A stretch of 64,000 nucleotides of DNA from Candidatus Poribacteria bacterium (lineage in GTDB: Bacteria > Poribacteria > WGA-4E > GCA-2687025): NCBI GenBank assembly GCA_018644665.1, contig JABGQA010000114.1, forward strand, positions 62,001 through 126,000. Reading direction: 5' to 3'. The notes beneath the pieces were generated by a model. The model was not told where the DNA came from. It searched no databases and was given only the letters and a program-made list of their open reading frames with translations. Of the stretch, positions 53,984 through 63,500 are shown piece after piece. Positions within the stretch are counted from its first letter, which is position 1. Every line of letters starts with the position of its first letter. A program made the translations under genes and the position numbers.

Positions 53984-56900
53984 TTATTTGCGGACGATCA
54001 TCCGCCGCATCTGCCGCGAGGGGCCCGCGCGTAGCTCGTACATGTACACACCGCTGGACACCTGTTCTCCGAAGTCGTTCCGGCCGTCCCAATACGCGGC
54101 CGTGCTTCTGCCGCGGTACCTCCCGGGGCCCAAGCTGCCGAGGTCGAGACGGCGCACGACCACGCCTCGCGGGTCGTACACGCTCACCGTTACCTCGGCG
54201 GCCTCGGACAGGTCGAAGGGAATCCACGTCTCCGGGTTGAACGGGTTCGGGTAGTTCGCCAGCAGCGCGGTCGTAGCGACGGCCTCCGGCGCCACGACCG
54301 GGATGGTCACCGCGAACCGCCATGGACCGACATCATCCGCCGTCACGCTCAGCACCGCCTCGACAGCATGCGACGTCGCGTCAGTCGCAATGTCCAGCAC
54401 GAAGCCGTTGTTGCTGCGCCCCTCGCCAGCGGGCCATGTGTCGTGCGTGACGAGTCCCGACACGACCTCGACATCCGGGTCCAAGATCACCAGGCTTGCG
54501 CGGACGTTCGTGGCGGGGCTTTGTCCGATGTTCCTGAGTCGGATTCGCGGGTACACGCGCTCGCCGGGGTTCGCCGCGCCGTCCCCGTTCCCGGAGGTCG
54601 ATCGATCCCACACCCAGACGCTGCGGCGTTCGAAATCCGGCGGACGGTTGATGATAGGAATGACAAGGGTGTAGAGGTGCGGGTCGGAGTCGTCGGCCGT
54701 GATCTCGACGACGACGTCCACATCGTGCGGCTGAGCGTCTGACGCCACGTCCGCGGTGAACGAGACGGTTCGGTTGTGGGAGGACTGCGGCGACCAGCTC
54801 TCGACGGGGTCAACGGCGCTCGTGACGACGATGTCAGAGTCGTCCACGACAAGCGTGGTCTGTACGTTCGTGTGCACACCCAACCCGTCGTTGGCCACGC
54901 GGACATTCACGGTGATACTCTCGCCCGGATTGATGCCCCTGTCGCCATCTCCTCCGGGCTCGGGATCCAGGACCCAAGCCGTCCGAACCTGCATCCCTGA
55001 CACGTTCGAGATGGGCAGCGGTATTGTGAATCGCCAGGGCCCGCCGTTGTCGGCGGTGATGTCGATGACGGCCGATGCCTGGAATGGGACCGCGTCGGAC
55101 GTCACTTGCAGCCGCAGGTTCACGATCTCCCACGTTGCGCCCGGAGCGAGTGTGGCGAGACGCGCGTCAGGCCGAACTACTATGATCTCGTCGTCGAGGG
55201 ATAGGAGCGTCGCCCGCAGGTTGGTCGCCACTTCGGTTCCGATGTGCGCCAGCGTGAGCCGCGGCCACAGCGTCTCGCCGGGATCGGCGATGCCGTCGCC
55301 TGCCGCGCCGTCATACAACCGAAGGTCGATGTCTACCAGCCGGACGGCAGGGGTCATGATACGGAGTGTGTACGGGAACGTCCTGCGCACGCCACCATCG
55401 GCGTCGACCGTGACGGTGAACTCCACATCATGCGACCCCGCGAGACGGGCGATGTCCACGACGAACCCAGCGTTGTTACGCGCCTCGCCGGCCGGCCACG
55501 ACTCGTGGTGTACCTCTCCCACCGCGACCGTGGCGTCCACGTCAGATGTCGTCAGACGGACGGTCACGTTGCTCCCCGGCTCGACGCCGACGTTCCGCAG
55601 CCGGATGCGAGGCAGAACCCGTTCCCCGGCCTCCGCCTGCCCGTCTCTGTCTCCGCCGGGCGCGGGATCGAACACCCAGGAACTCCGTGGAGCGAATTCG
55701 ATCGCGCGGTATACGATCGGTAGCACGACGGTGAATTGCCACGGACCGGCGTGGACAGTTGTCACGGTCGCGGTAAACGTCACGTCGTGTGGGCGCGCGT
55801 CGTTCCGAACCTGGACCGTGAATCCCGTGTTGTTTCTGCCGATCCCGGCCGGCCACTCCGCGTAGGTGGTCCGGTGGTCCACCACCAGGATGTCCGGGTC
55901 GTCGGTAGCAAGTGTCACGGCGACGCCGAACGCATCGTCGGCGCCGGTGTTACGCAGTCGCACGCGGGGGAGGGCGGTCTCGCCGGGACTCAGCGCTCCG
56001 TCACGATTCCCCGACGGCCGAGGGTCGAACACCCAGGACGATTCCAACGTGAACGCGGCCTCGGGCGGCGCGATCGTGAACGTTAGAGCGAACTCCCACA
56101 GGCCCCCGCCGTCCGCGGTGACGGTGACGGTCGCCGCGAAGTCGTGAGGCGCCGCATCCGGCGATATGTCCAGAAACAGACCGCTATTTCTCGCTTCTCC
56201 CGCCGGCCACGTCGCATGGTCCGCCGTCCCGTCCACGACCGCTACGTCTGGGTCGACCGTCGTCAGCCGCACGGCCACGTTCGTCGCCTGTACCGCACCG
56301 ACGTTCTTCAACCGGACGCGTGGCAGCACGCGTTCACCCGGGACGGCCCGACCGTCGCGATTCCCGCCGGGAGCGGGGTCGAATATCCACGCGCTACGCA
56401 GCTCAAACTCTGGCGCTGGAGCCACAACGGGGATCAGCATGCTGAAATGCCATGGGTCGACGCCCTCCGTGGTGACGGAGATGAAGACCGGCACGTCGCG
56501 CGTGTGGGCTGTTGGCGCGATGTCCACGAGGAACACCGTATCGCGCGCCTCGCCGGCCGACCAACTCGTGTGGATCGCCTCCGCCACCACGGGCGCGACA
56601 TCCGTATCGAGCGCCCTGAGCGCGACGCGCACGCCGGAGCCATCCGTCGCCCCTTCGTTCAGGAGGCGCACGCCAACGCGGATTCGCTCGCCGGGTTCGG
56701 CTCGACCGTCGCCATCGCCGTCCGGGACGGGGTCGTCGATCCACCCGTCCGTCTTGGCGAAGGCGACCGGCGCCGCCTCAATGGGGAAGGCCACGATGAA
56801 CACCCACGGCCCGCCGTTGTCGGCAGCGAAGGTAGCGGTGGCCGTAACCAAGTGAGGGGCCGCCGTCGGTGCGACCGTGACGCGCCAGGTCACGCTGGTC

Positions 56901-57250
56901 GTTACGCCGGCCTGCCATCGAGGGGACACGAGTACGGACTCAGGGAGGTCGATGTCCGGGTCGTCAGTGCTCAATGTCATCGTCAGGTTCCGGGCGTCGT
57001 CGGCGCCCGCGTTCTGCATCCGTAGGCGCACATGCACCCTTTCCCCCGGGCTCGCCACGCCGTCGCCGTTGGCGCCTTGGTCCTCAACCCATGCGCTCCT
57101 CGCGACGAACTCGGGCGCAACGGAGGCGATACCTGCGACGCCGCCACCTGCCGGGTCGAGTCGGTAGACGCTCGCGGCGTGAGCGGCCCCCGCGACCACC
57201 GTGAACGCCACGAGAACCCGCGCCAACCGACGCACACGCCTATCACACAC
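53984..57250 (-). CDS. Giant secreted modular protein, array copy G (8 modules)
   Basis: A 1088-residue paralogue with GTG at 57250 behind GAGGGAGGCTGG. Signal peptide VLVAFTVVAGAAHA. Module 1 is almost identical in protein and DNA to that of copy A, some 20 kb away. Modules 3-5 are canonical (WIFDPAPGGNRDGRAVPGER, WVFDPRPSGNRDGALSPGET, WVFDPAPGGDRDGQAEAGER). Module 6 has LYDGAAGDGIADPGE, and module 7 WVLDPEPGGDGDRGINPGES. The final module begins WVWDRSTSGNGDGAANPGER. Sorting domain NYPNPFNPETWIPFDLSEAA with VTVSVYDPRGVVVRRLDLGS, shared closely with copies H and I. It ends MRRMIVRK. Confidence 0.92.
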   Translation of the reverse strand: MCDRRVRRLARVLVAFTVVAGAAHAASVYRLDPAGGGVAGIASVAPEFVARSAWVEDQGANGDGVASPGERVHVRLRMQNAGADDARNLTMTLSTDDPDIDLPESVLVSPRWQAGVTTSVTWRVTVAPTAAPHLVTATATFAADNGGPWVFIVAFPIEAAPVAFAKTDGWIDDPVPDGDGDGRAEPGERIRVGVRLLNEGATDGSGVRVALRALDTDVAPVVAEAIHTSWSAGEARDTVFLVDIAPTAHTRDVPVFISVTTEGVDPWHFSMLIPVVAPAPEFELRSAWIFDPAPGGNRDGRAVPGERVLPRVRLKNVGAVQATNVAVRLTTVDPDVAVVDGTADHATWPAGEARNSGLFLDISPDAAPHDFAATVTVTADGGGLWEFALTFTIAPPEAAFTLESSWVFDPRPSGNRDGALSPGETALPRVRLRNTGADDAFGVAVTLATDDPDILVVDHRTTYAEWPAGIGRNNTGFTVQVRNDARPHDVTFTATVTTVHAGPWQFTVVLPIVYRAIEFAPRSSWVFDPAPGGDRDGQAEAGERVLPRIRLRNVGVEPGSNVTVRLTTSDVDATVAVGEVHHESWPAGEARNNAGFVVDIARLAGSHDVEFTVTVDADGGVRRTFPYTLRIMTPAVRLVDIDLRLYDGAAGDGIADPGETLWPRLTLAHIGTEVATNLRATLLSLDDEIIVVRPDARLATLAPGATWEIVNLRLQVTSDAVPFQASAVIDITADNGGPWRFTIPLPISNVSGMQVRTAWVLDPEPGGDGDRGINPGESITVNVRVANDGLGVHTNVQTTLVVDDSDIVVTSAVDPVESWSPQSSHNRTVSFTADVASDAQPHDVDVVVEITADDSDPHLYTLVIPIINRPPDFERRSVWVWDRSTSGNGDGAANPGERVYPRIRLRNIGQSPATNVRASLVILDPDVEVVSGLVTHDTWPAGEGRSNNGFVLDIATDATSHAVEAVLSVTADDVGPWRFAVTIPVVAPEAVATTALLANYPNPFNPETWIPFDLSEAAEVTVSVYDPRGVVVRRLDLGSLGPGRYRGRSTAAYWDGRNDFGEQVSSGVYMYELRAGPSRQMRRMIVRK
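56811..57119. repeat. 309-bp segment almost identical to 36422-36730
   Basis: Partner of the segment in copy A at a constant offset of 20,389 bp. It encodes most of module 1 of copy G. Confidence 0.85.
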
Positions 57251-57269
57251 GCTCCAGCCTCCCTCGCCG

Positions 57270-60200
57270 CTACTTGCGGACGATCATACGGCGCATCTCG
57301 CGATGCCTTCCCGCGCGCAGTTCGTACATGTACATGCCGCTGGACACCCGCTCTCCGAAGTCGTTTCGGCCGTCCCAATATGCGGCGGAGCTTCTCCCTC
57401 GGTGCGCGCCGGGCGCCAACCGCCCGAGGTCGAGACGGCGCACGACCACGCCGTGCGGGTCGTACACGCTCACCGTCACCTGGGAGGCCTCGGACAGGTC
57501 GAACGGAATCCACGTCTCCGGGTTGAACGGGTTCGGGTAGTTCGCCAGCAGCGCGGTCGTCGCGACCTGTGCGCCGGCGATAGGGATGGTGAAGCTGAAC
57601 TGCCAGGCTCCCGCATCGTCTGCTGTGACGCTGAGCACCGCCTGCACATCGTGTGGCGTCGCCGTCTCGGATATGTCGAGGACGAAGCCGTTGTTGTTGC
57701 GCGCTTCGCCCCCTGGCCACTCGTCGTGCGTCACGATGCCGTTCACCACCGTGATGTCCTCGTCGGCGACGGACAGCACGGCGTGGATGTTGCTGGCGGC
57801 GGTCTGCGCGTTGTTCCTGATCCGCACGCGGGGGAAGACGCGTTCGCCGGGGTTCGCCTGGCCGTCGTGGTTCGCGCCGGGCGCCGGGTCCCACACCCAC
57901 GCGTTGCGTAGAGCGAAAATCGGCGGCTTCCTGGTGATGTGGAACGCGATTGTGTGGCGCACAGGATCGCCGTGATCCGCGGTCAGCGTCGCGTGCACCG
58001 TCGCCTCGTGAGTGGTCGCGTCGTCGGCAATCAGTAGCGAGAAGCCGGGTATCCACACTCTCGACAGGCGCCCCCACGCCGCGACCGTATAGTCGTCGCC
58101 TAACACCGTCACGTCTGGATCGTCCGTGGTCAGCGTGACCACGACATTTCTCGACGCAGCGAGGCCGACGTTCCTGAACCGCAACCACGGGAGGACGGTC
58201 TCTCCCGGGTTGTTCTGCCTGTTCCCATCCCCGCCCGGCGCGTCGTCCCGGACGACCCCGAGGAGCATGTCGAACTTGGTCGAGCGTGCCAGAGCGATCG
58301 TGAACCGGAACTGCCACAAGCGGCCGTCTTCCGTCGTCACGCTCAACACCAAGAGCGCGGTGCGCGGTTCTACGTCCGCGGCGGCTCTAACTCGAAGGTC
58401 GTCACTTTCGCGCGTCTCACCAGGGAGCCACGTCTCGTGCACCTGCTGCGTCGTCACAACGGTCACGTCTGGGTCGCCGCTCGCGAGTGTGACGCGGACG
58501 TTCCGTAGGGGCTCGGTTCCGACGTGCCGCAGCTTCGGCCCGGGAGGCCCGCTGCCGTTCACCTCCACCGTTCCGCGTGTCACGCCTTGGAACGCGAAGG
58601 CGGCTCGCGGCGCGACGATCCGCAGCACGAAGGCCACATCCCACGGCCCGCCGTTGTCGGCGCGGATTGTTGCCCGTAGCGTGACGTCGTGCGCCGCCGC
58701 ATCCGATGCGATGTCCAGGACAAAGCCGTTGTTGCGCGCTGCGCCGGGCGCCCACGTCTCGTGCAAGACCTCGCCTTCTGCGATCGTCACCTCGGGGTCG
58801 TCTGTTGCGAGTGATACACGGACGTTCCGCGCCTCCTCCGAGCCCACATGGAGTAACCTCAGCCGAGGGCGCACGCGCTCCCCGGCCTCGGCCTGACCGT
58901 CGCGATCGCCTCCTGGCTCGGGGTCGAAGACCCAGGCGTTGCGCTGTACGAATTCGACGGGCGCGTAGAAGATGGGTAGGCCCACGGAGAATTGCCACGG
59001 GCCGCCGTGCGCGGTAGTGACCGTCACCGACAGCGTCGCGTCGTGCGGCTGAGCGTCGGGGGACACGTCGAGGGCGAATCCCGTGTTGTTGCGTCCCGCC
59101 TCCGCGGGCCACCGTCCGTGGGCGATCTCTCCGGCCGTCACGGTGATGTCGGGATCGGCGGAGGCGAGGAGCACCGTGACGCCCTGGGCCTCGTCCGTGC
59201 CAGTGTTCCGCAGCCGGACGCGTGGCGCCACGCTCTCGGCCCGGTTCGCGCGGTGGTCCCGGTTGCCGCCCGGCCGGGGATCGAAGACCCATGAGGTCTC
59301 GAGCGCGAACGACACGTCGGGCTCGGCGATCGTGAACGGGATCTCGAACTGCCACGGGCCGGCCACATCGGCCGTGACAGTCACCGTCGCCGTGAACTCA
59401 CCTGGCTGCGCGTCGGGCGACACGTCGAACGCTAGGGCGCCGTTATTCCGCACCTCTCCGACCGGCCACGACGCATGCGTCACAACGCCGTCCGCCACGG
59501 TGACGGTTGGATCGGCGACGGCGATCGTCACCACGACGTCGCGCGCGTCGACCGCGCCGATGTTTCGCAGCCGGACGCGCGGCAACACGCGTTCGCCAGG
59601 GACGGCTCGGCCGTCTCGGTTCCCACCGGGTCTGGGGTCGAATATCCACGAGTTGCGCAGTTCGAAATCGGGAGCAGGCGCGACCACGGCGACCACAAAG
59701 CTGAAGCGCCACGGCCCCGCGTTTCCCGTAGTCACGGTCACGAACACGACGACATCGCGCGTAAGGGCCGACGCGGAGATGTCCAGCGCGAACCCGCTAT
59801 CCTGAGACGTCCCCGCCGGCCATGACGAGTGGACGGCTTCTCCCACGACGACCGTCACGTCTGGGTCGAACACCGTGATGCCCACGCGCACATCGCCAGC
59901 GTCAGCCCTCCCGACGTTGCGCAGGCTGAGACGAGACTGTATGCGCTCTCCGGGTCCCGCCCGCCCGTCGTTGTTCCCGCCGGGAACCGGGTCGATTACG
60001 ACGGCGCCGTCTATTACGAAGTCGACCGCCGGGGCGACGATGGGGAAAGTGAAGAAGAAGTGCCACGTGCCGCCGCCGTCCGCCTCGAGGCGGACGATGA
60101 CTGAGACATCATGCGCGGTGGCCGTGGGCGCGATGTCCATGCTAAACCCGATCGCCCGCGCTTCGCCCGCAGGCCAACCAAACTGCTCGGCGACCGTCGT

Positions 60201-60515
60201 CCGAACGACGACATCGGCGTCGTTCACGGTGATGTACTCCTGCGTGGGGCCGGCGGCTTCGCCGACGTTTACCAGGCGTATTCGGGCGTCGATGTGCTCG
60301 CCGGGGTTCGCGAGGCCGTCTTGGTTTCCCCCAGCGTCAGTCACCCACGCCTCGCGGCCCACGAATTCCGGCCCTCCGGTCGCGGCGGCGGCGACCGCGC
60401 TTAGCCCGGCGTCCAGGCGATATATGGGCAGTCCACGCGCACGACTTGGGTAGAGGAGCAGCGGCGCGATGGCGCACAGGAGCACCGGGCGAAGGCTGCG
60501 GGAAAGGAGGGTCAC
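57270..60515 (-). CDS. Giant secreted modular protein, array copy H (8 modules)
   Basis: A 1081-residue paralogue. The frame is open to 60641, but the first residues there would overlap the neighbouring gene and look random. The GTG at 60515, preceded by GAGGAG and followed by a leader (RPVLLCAIAPLLLYPSRARG), restores the usual 22-bp spacing. Modules 2, 3, 5 and 8 have good loops (VIDPVPGGNNDGRAGPGER, WIFDPRPGGNRDGRAVPGER, WVFDPEPGGDRDGQAEAGER, WVWDPAPGANHDGQANPGER). Module 4 has an altered one (GGNRDHRANRAES), and module 6 none. Sorting domain NYPNPFNPETWIPFDLSEAS with VYDPHGVVVRRLDLGRLAPG, ending MRRMIVRK. Confidence 0.9.
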   Translation of the reverse strand: MTLLSRSLRPVLLCAIAPLLLYPSRARGLPIYRLDAGLSAVAAAATGGPEFVGREAWVTDAGGNQDGLANPGEHIDARIRLVNVGEAAGPTQEYITVNDADVVVRTTVAEQFGWPAGEARAIGFSMDIAPTATAHDVSVIVRLEADGGGTWHFFFTFPIVAPAVDFVIDGAVVIDPVPGGNNDGRAGPGERIQSRLSLRNVGRADAGDVRVGITVFDPDVTVVVGEAVHSSWPAGTSQDSGFALDISASALTRDVVVFVTVTTGNAGPWRFSFVVAVVAPAPDFELRNSWIFDPRPGGNRDGRAVPGERVLPRVRLRNIGAVDARDVVVTIAVADPTVTVADGVVTHASWPVGEVRNNGALAFDVSPDAQPGEFTATVTVTADVAGPWQFEIPFTIAEPDVSFALETSWVFDPRPGGNRDHRANRAESVAPRVRLRNTGTDEAQGVTVLLASADPDITVTAGEIAHGRWPAEAGRNNTGFALDVSPDAQPHDATLSVTVTTAHGGPWQFSVGLPIFYAPVEFVQRNAWVFDPEPGGDRDGQAEAGERVRPRLRLLHVGSEEARNVRVSLATDDPEVTIAEGEVLHETWAPGAARNNGFVLDIASDAAAHDVTLRATIRADNGGPWDVAFVLRIVAPRAAFAFQGVTRGTVEVNGSGPPGPKLRHVGTEPLRNVRVTLASGDPDVTVVTTQQVHETWLPGETRESDDLRVRAAADVEPRTALLVLSVTTEDGRLWQFRFTIALARSTKFDMLLGVVRDDAPGGDGNRQNNPGETVLPWLRFRNVGLAASRNVVVTLTTDDPDVTVLGDDYTVAAWGRLSRVWIPGFSLLIADDATTHEATVHATLTADHGDPVRHTIAFHITRKPPIFALRNAWVWDPAPGANHDGQANPGERVFPRVRIRNNAQTAASNIHAVLSVADEDITVVNGIVTHDEWPGGEARNNNGFVLDISETATPHDVQAVLSVTADDAGAWQFSFTIPIAGAQVATTALLANYPNPFNPETWIPFDLSEASQVTVSVYDPHGVVVRRLDLGRLAPGAHRGRSSAAYWDGRNDFGERVSSGMYMYELRAGRHREMRRMIVRK

Positions 60516-60537
60516 GGGTCGGCTCCTCGTCGGGTAG

Positions 60538-63500
60538 CTACTTCCGCACGACCATGCGGCGCATCTGTCGCGATGCGCCCGCGCGCAGTTCGTACATGTA
60601 CATGCCGCTCGACACGCGCTCTCCGAAGTCGTTTCGACCATCCCAGTACGCGGCCGCGCTTCTGCGCCGGTACGCCCCGGGCGCCAATCGCCCGAGATCG
60701 AGCCGGCGCACGACCACGCCTCGTGGGTCGTACACGCTCACCGTTACCTCGGCGGCTTCGGACAGGTCGAAGGGGATCCACGTCTCGGGGTTGAAGGGGT
60801 TCGGGTAGTTGGCGAGTAGCGCCGTCTCGGCGACGACCTCCTGCGCCACGATGGGAATGGTCACCGCGAACTGCCAGGGGCCCCCGTTGTCCGCCGTGAC
60901 GCTGAGCACGGCCTCCACATCGTGGGGCGTCGCCGTCTCGGATATGTCCAGGACGAAGCCGTTGTTGTTGCGCGCCTCCCCCGACGGCCATGCCTCGTGG
61001 GTCACGATGCCGTTTACCACCGTGATGTCGTCGTCGATGATGGACAGCACGGCCTGGACGCCCGTGGCGGGGCCGCCCGTACTTGCGATCCGCACGCGCG
61101 GGAAGACGCGTTCTCCTGGGTTTGCCTGCCCGTCGTGGTTCCCGCCCGGCTGAGGATCCCATGCCCAGGAGTTGCGCAACGCAAATGCCGGAGGCTTAGC
61201 CAACGCCGCGCTAATGTCGAAGGAGAATGTATGGCTCCGCGGGTCACCGTGGCTCGCGGCTATCGTCACGGTCACCGTCGCTTCGTGCGCGACGGCATCG
61301 TCGGCGATCAGGATCTGGAAGTCAGACAGGTTCTGAAACCGCGACCGACGGGGCAGGCCGGGCCAAGTCGACCGCGTGTCCACACCGTCCACAATGGTGA
61401 GGTCCGGATCGTCTGTCGTCAGCGTGGCGACGACATCGAACGACTCGAGACTGTGATTCTCGATTCGCACATCAGGTACGACAGTCTCCCCTCGGTTCGC
61501 GGTCCCATCGCTGTTCCCGCCGGGCGCGGGGTCACTCACCGACGAACCCCACATCCTGTATACGGTCGTACGTTCGATGGTGATGGGAACCTCGAATTGC
61601 CACAGGCCACCTTGCTCCGTCGTCACGCTCACTACCAGCGAGACGGCGCGTGGGAGCGCATCGGTCGCCGCGCTGACGGTCACGTCCCCACTGTCTCTCG
61701 TTTCGCCCGGGAGCCAGGTTGAGTGGGTTACCTGCGCCGTGCCAACGCTCACGTCTGGGTCGGTGCTTGCGAGCGTGATACGCACAGCCTCTAGGGGCTC
61801 GCCGCCCACATGCCGTAGCCGGATGCCCAGCGCGCGCGAGCCTCCCGCCTCTACACTGGCTCTCGTGAGTCCCTGGTACGCGAAGGCAATGGCGGGGCCG
61901 GTGATGGGTAGCGTGAAAGACATGTCCCACGGCCCGCCGTTGTCGGCTAGGACCGTCGCCCGCAACGTGACATCGTGCACCGCCGCGTCCGGCGCGACAT
62001 CCACAACGAAACCGCTGTTGCGCGCCTCCCCGGGCGCCCACGCCTCATGCGCAGCCTCGGCCTGCACGATCGTGACGTCTGCGTCGTCCGTCGTAAGGGA
62101 GACGCGCGCGTTCCGCGCCTCTTCGGAGCCGACGTGGAGCAGCCTCAGACGGGGGAGCACGCGTTCGCCGGCTTCCGCCTGACCGTCCCTGTCTCCTCCG
62201 GGGGCAGGATCGAAGACCCAGGAACTACGCGCCACGAACTCCGCAGGCCGGTAGACGATCGGGAACACGAAGGGGAACTGCCACGGCCCGCCATTGCCCG
62301 CTGACACGGTCACGATTCCGATCACCTCATGCGGCGTAGCGTCGGGAGTGATGCGGATCGCGAACCCGCTGTGGGTGATCGCCGCTCCCGGCTCCCAACG
62401 GGCCTGGGTCACCTCCCCCTGGTCCACCATCACGGCCGCGTCGTCGAACTCCAGGCTGACGCGGACGTTCAGGGCCGTGCTGGGTCCGTCGTTGCGCAGA
62501 CGAACACGTGGCAGAACACCTTCGCCCGGACTGGCTCGCATATCATGATTGCCATCCGGCTCGGGATCGAACAGCCATGAGTTGCGGTGCACAATCTCGA
62601 CCCGAGGCGCCCCTACCGAGAGCGAGACGGTGAACTCCGACGCGTCGCCGTTCGACGTGCTCACGCGCGCGACAAGTGTCGCGTCATGCAGCAAGGCGTC
62701 GGGCGCGATGCTGATGACAAAGCCGTCGTTGTTCCGCGCTGCGCCCGCCGGCCATATGGAGTGCGAAACTCGTCCCCGTATGATCGTTGTGTCCGGATCG
62801 TCGGTGGACAGCGTAACCTCGACCTCACGGGCATCCTCTATGCCGACGTGTCGGAGACGAATCCGGGGGAGCACCTGCTCACCGGGCGTCGCGACCCCGT
62901 CCCTGTTCCCTCCCGGCTCGGGGTCGAACACCCACGAACTCGCCAGGGCGAACGAGATGCTGGGCTCGTGGATCGTGAACCGGACATCGAACTGCCAGGG
63001 CCCACCATCGTCCGCCGTGACACTCACCGTCGCGTCGGCCGATATGCTGAAGATTAGACTGTCGTTGTTGCGCGCCTCTCCCGCGGGCCATGCGTCGTGC
63101 GCGACGAGGTCGCGGAGCACGGTGACGTCCGGGTCGTCGACGGCCATCGTGACGTCGACATTGCGAGCCCCGGCCGCGGCTATGTTCCGCAGACGCACCC
63201 GAGGTCGGATGCGCTCGCCGGGGACGGCGCGGCCGTCTCGATTTCCGCCCGGCGCTGGGTCGAACACCCACGCGTTCTCCAGCGCGAACTCTGGCGCCGG
63301 CACGAGGACCGGGACCACGTGGCTGAAATGCCACGGCCCCCACGTGCTGCCGCTTACCTGGAAGAAGAGTGACAGTTCCGGCGCCGTGAACCCCTCGCCG
63401 AGGTCGAGCACGAAGTCCGTTTCGCGGGTCGTCCCGGCGGGCCACTCCGCGTGCATGGCTTCGCCTGCCAGGACTGTCGCGTGGGGATCGCGGACGGTAA

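Noticed and set aside
33600..60400. Many long open frames on the plus strand opposite the array (for example 36643-38463, 48470-50260 and 52505-53890)
   Set aside because: They mirror the repeated minus-strand genes, have arginine-, serine- or threonine-rich random composition and no recognisable motifs. Long antisense frames are expected in GC-rich repeats.
60516..60641. Start of array copy H at 60641
   Set aside because: It would overlap the 3' end of copy I, and the peptide there is a shadow of that gene. The GTG at 60515 has a GAGGAG site and a leader peptide.
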